Translations under genes and position numbers: made by a program
Notes under the pieces: generated by a model
The model's input: only the letters and a program-made list of their open reading frames with translations
Databases searched by the model: none
Told to the model about the DNA's origin: nothing
Assembly (NCBI RefSeq): GCF_010686725.1
Contig: NZ_JAAGWZ010000001.1
Span: 62,001-126,000, forward strand
Source of the DNA: Galbitalea soli
GTDB lineage: Bacteria; Actinomycetota; Actinomycetes; Actinomycetales; Microbacteriaceae
Reading direction: 5' to 3'
Length of the DNA stretch: 64,000 bases
Part shown: piece after piece, positions 62,372 through 64,000 of the stretch
Numbering within the stretch: the first letter of the stretch is position 1
Layout of the letters: each line of letters begins with the position of its first letter

Positions 62372-62832
62372 TGTCCATCGAGATCAACAACGAGTCCGCG
62401 ATCCCCGTCGACGAGGCGGTGCTGCAGCGGCTGGTCACCTACGACCTCGACCAGCTGCACGTGCACCCGGACGCCGAGCTCGCGATCGTGCTCGTCGACG
62501 AGTCGGCCATGGAGCAGCTGCACGTGCAGTGGATGGACGAGCCGGGGCCGACCGACGTGCTGAGCTTCCCGATGGACGAACTGCGCCCGGGCACCGAGGA
62601 GCAGCCGACTCCTGCCGGACTCCTCGGCGACATCGTGCTCTGCCCCCAGGTGGCGATCGCGCAGGCGGAGACCGCGGGCCATAGCCCGATCGAGGAACTG
62701 ATGCTGCTCACGACGCACGGTCTGCTGCATCTGCTCGGCTTCGACCACGCCGAACCGGACGAGGAGCGCGAGATGTTCGCCCTCCAGCGTGAGCTGCTGG
62801 ATGGTTTCGCAGCGCAGGAACGACGACGGTAG
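62371..62832 (+). CDS. ybeY: Endoribonuclease YbeY
   Basis: A 153-residue zinc endonuclease for 16S rRNA 3' processing and quality control. The metal site is HGLLHLLGFDH (H116, H120, H126). PGPTDVLSFPMDE is the family core. GTG 62371 shares one base with the phoH stop (TAGTG); GTG 62359 lies too close to the AGAAGG. Confidence 0.96.
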   Translation: MSIEINNESAIPVDEAVLQRLVTYDLDQLHVHPDAELAIVLVDESAMEQLHVQWMDEPGPTDVLSFPMDELRPGTEEQPTPAGLLGDIVLCPQVAIAQAETAGHSPIEELMLLTTHGLLHLLGFDHAEPDEEREMFALQRELLDGFAAQERRR

Positions 62833-62841
62833 CGGAGTGAC

Positions 62842-64000
62842 GTGATCGCGATCTTCGTCACCGCGGCCGTGGTGCTCGTGATGTTCGGCGGGCTGCTCGC
62901 GGCCTCCGATGCCGCGCTCCAGGTGCTCAGTCGCACCGATCTGATCGACATCGCGTCGCACAGCCGGTCGCGGCGCTCCCTGCTCGGGATCGCCTCCGAC
63001 ATCGGCGCGCACGTCAACGCGCTCAACTTCATGCGCGTCGTGTCGGAGACGACCGCCGCGGTGCTCGTCTCGCTCTCGTTCGCGTACTCGATCCGAGAGT
63101 GGTGGTGGGCCCTCCTTGCGAGCGCCCTCATCATGACGGCGGTGTCGTTCGTGCTCGTGGGGTCGAGCCCGCGCAGCGTGGGGCGGGCGAACTCGCGCAC
63201 GATCATCCGGGTGTCGGCACCGCTCATCCGCGCGATCCGTGTATTTCTCGGCCCGGTCGCGAGCGCGCTCGTCGCGATCGGCAACCGGGTCACGCCCGGG
63301 CGTCCCAAGAACGCGACCTTCTCGAGCGAGGAGCAGCTGCTCAGCATGGTCGACGAGGCGACCGAGCTCGAGGTGCTCGAGGAGGACGACCGCGAGCTGA
63401 TCCACTCGATCTTCGAGTTCAACGACACGGTCGTGCGCGAGGTCATGGTGCCGCGCACCGACATGGTGACGGTCGACGCGGATGCCCCGCTCGACACCGC
63501 GATGGGGCTGTTCCTCAGCCGCGGCGTGTCGCGGATGCCCGTCCTCGGCGACGACGTCGACGAGGTGCTCGGCGTGCTCTACCTCCGCGACGTGGCGCGG
63601 GTCACCTACGAGCGCACGGCGGGCGCGTCCGCCCTGACCGCGGCCGGTCTCGCTCGGCCGGGACTCTTCGTGCCCGAGTCGAAGAAGGCCGACGACACGC
63701 TCCGCCAGATGCAGCTCGAATCCAATCACCTCGCGCTCGTCGTCGACGAGTACGGCGGAATCGCGGGCCTCGTGACGCTCGAAGACCTCATCGAGGAGCT
63801 CGTGGGCGAGATCTCTGACGAGTACGACCGCGAGGTGCCCGACGTCGAGGATCTCGGCGAGGGTCGCTACCGCGTCGCCGCCCGGATGCCGGTCGACGAG
63901 CTCGGCGACCTCTTCGGCCTCGACCTGGACGACGACGAGGTGGACTCGGTCGGCGGTCTGCTCACGAAGGCGGTCGGCCGACTGCCCGTGGCGGGCTCGC
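62842..64000 (+). CDS. CNNM/CorC-type transporter with CBS domains (3' end outside window)
   Basis: The first 386 residues of a HlyC/CorC-family protein: about four membrane segments (DUF21/CNNM domain), then EEQLLSMVDEATELEVLEEDDRELIHSIFEFNDTVV and a CBS pair (VREVMVPRTDMVTV, LALVVDEYGGIAGLVTLEDLIEELVGEI), and the beginning of the CorC_HlyC domain. Probably Mg2+ or Co2+ transport. GTG 62842 behind CGGAG. The next gene in this conserved order is often era, outside the window. Confidence 0.92.
   Translation, partial: MIAIFVTAAVVLVMFGGLLAASDAALQVLSRTDLIDIASHSRSRRSLLGIASDIGAHVNALNFMRVVSETTAAVLVSLSFAYSIREWWWALLASALIMTAVSFVLVGSSPRSVGRANSRTIIRVSAPLIRAIRVFLGPVASALVAIGNRVTPGRPKNATFSSEEQLLSMVDEATELEVLEEDDRELIHSIFEFNDTVVREVMVPRTDMVTVDADAPLDTAMGLFLSRGVSRMPVLGDDVDEVLGVLYLRDVARVTYERTAGASALTAAGLARPGLFVPESKKADDTLRQMQLESNHLALVVDEYGGIAGLVTLEDLIEELVGEISDEYDREVPDVEDLGEGRYRVAARMPVDELGDLFGLDLDDDEVDSVGGLLTKAVGRLPVAGS

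Overview
The window is one continuous piece of very GC-rich chromosome with GTG and TTG starts, many 1-8 nt gene overlaps and no tRNA, rRNA, IS element, prophage or CRISPR array that I can see. Gene content and order (comEA-comEC-holA-rpsT ... lepA ... hemW-hrcA-dnaJ-rsmE-HIT-phoH-ybeY-CNNM, a WHG-type TetR, an OpuC-type osmolyte importer, a Ski2-like helicase) point to an actinobacterium of the Micrococcales, most likely Microbacteriaceae. The genus cannot be fixed from the sequence alone.

Layout. 1-2794 (minus): a redox operon of a small Ser/Thr-rich exported protein, the flavin transferase ApbE, a ferric-reductase-like membrane haem protein and a NuoF-like NADH flavoprotein (cut by the window edge). 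3088-7683: lgt, a ClC channel, and an ArsR-controlled pair of cation diffusion facilitators. 7925-11758: two small unknown or NTF2-like proteins, a TetR regulator, a luciferase-like flavin oxidoreductase, and an orphan pstB behind a PHO-box-like repeat. 11893-20732: cold-shock protein, an atypical zinc-ribbon SDR with a TetR and a hydrolase, nucleoside hydrolase, Ski2-like helicase, an alditol-oxidase-like flavoenzyme and a lipase-like hydrolase. 20707-29820: MFS exporter, ROK regulator, UbiA prenyltransferase, unknown protein, GH3 lipoprotein, FUSC membrane protein, small membrane protein, APH-like kinase and dienelactone hydrolase. 29822-37233: GH15 enzyme diverging from a Zwf paralogue, a HipBA toxin-antitoxin pair, App1 phosphatase, SRAP/HMCES protein and a TetR. 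37395-40656: a four-gene OpuC-type osmolyte importer. 40713-43698: DedA protein and divergent pabC/pabB. 43782-64000: housekeeping block with leuS, competence DNA uptake, holA, rpsT, an XRE regulator plus aminotransferase, lepA, DUF1990, HAD, hemW, DUF4870, the heat-shock pair hrcA-dnaJ behind a CIRCE element, rsmE, HIT, phoH, ybeY and a CNNM transporter (cut by the window edge).

The strongest regulatory signal is how many genes look leaderless. About twenty starts on both strands have a TANNNT-like -10 hexamer (or CAGGAT/CAGAAT) exactly 6-7 nt before the ATG or GTG. This geometry fixes several starts and produces compact divergent promoters; in the pabC/pabB pair each -10 overlaps the other gene's start codon. 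Palindromic operators sit inside several promoters (hydrolase-TetR, ROK, ArsR, HipBA, small membrane protein). A (GCCGGGA)5 array next to the -10 of the FUSC gene could act as a spacing switch. Several gene ends carry strong hairpins, and three of these have tandem repeats just beside them.
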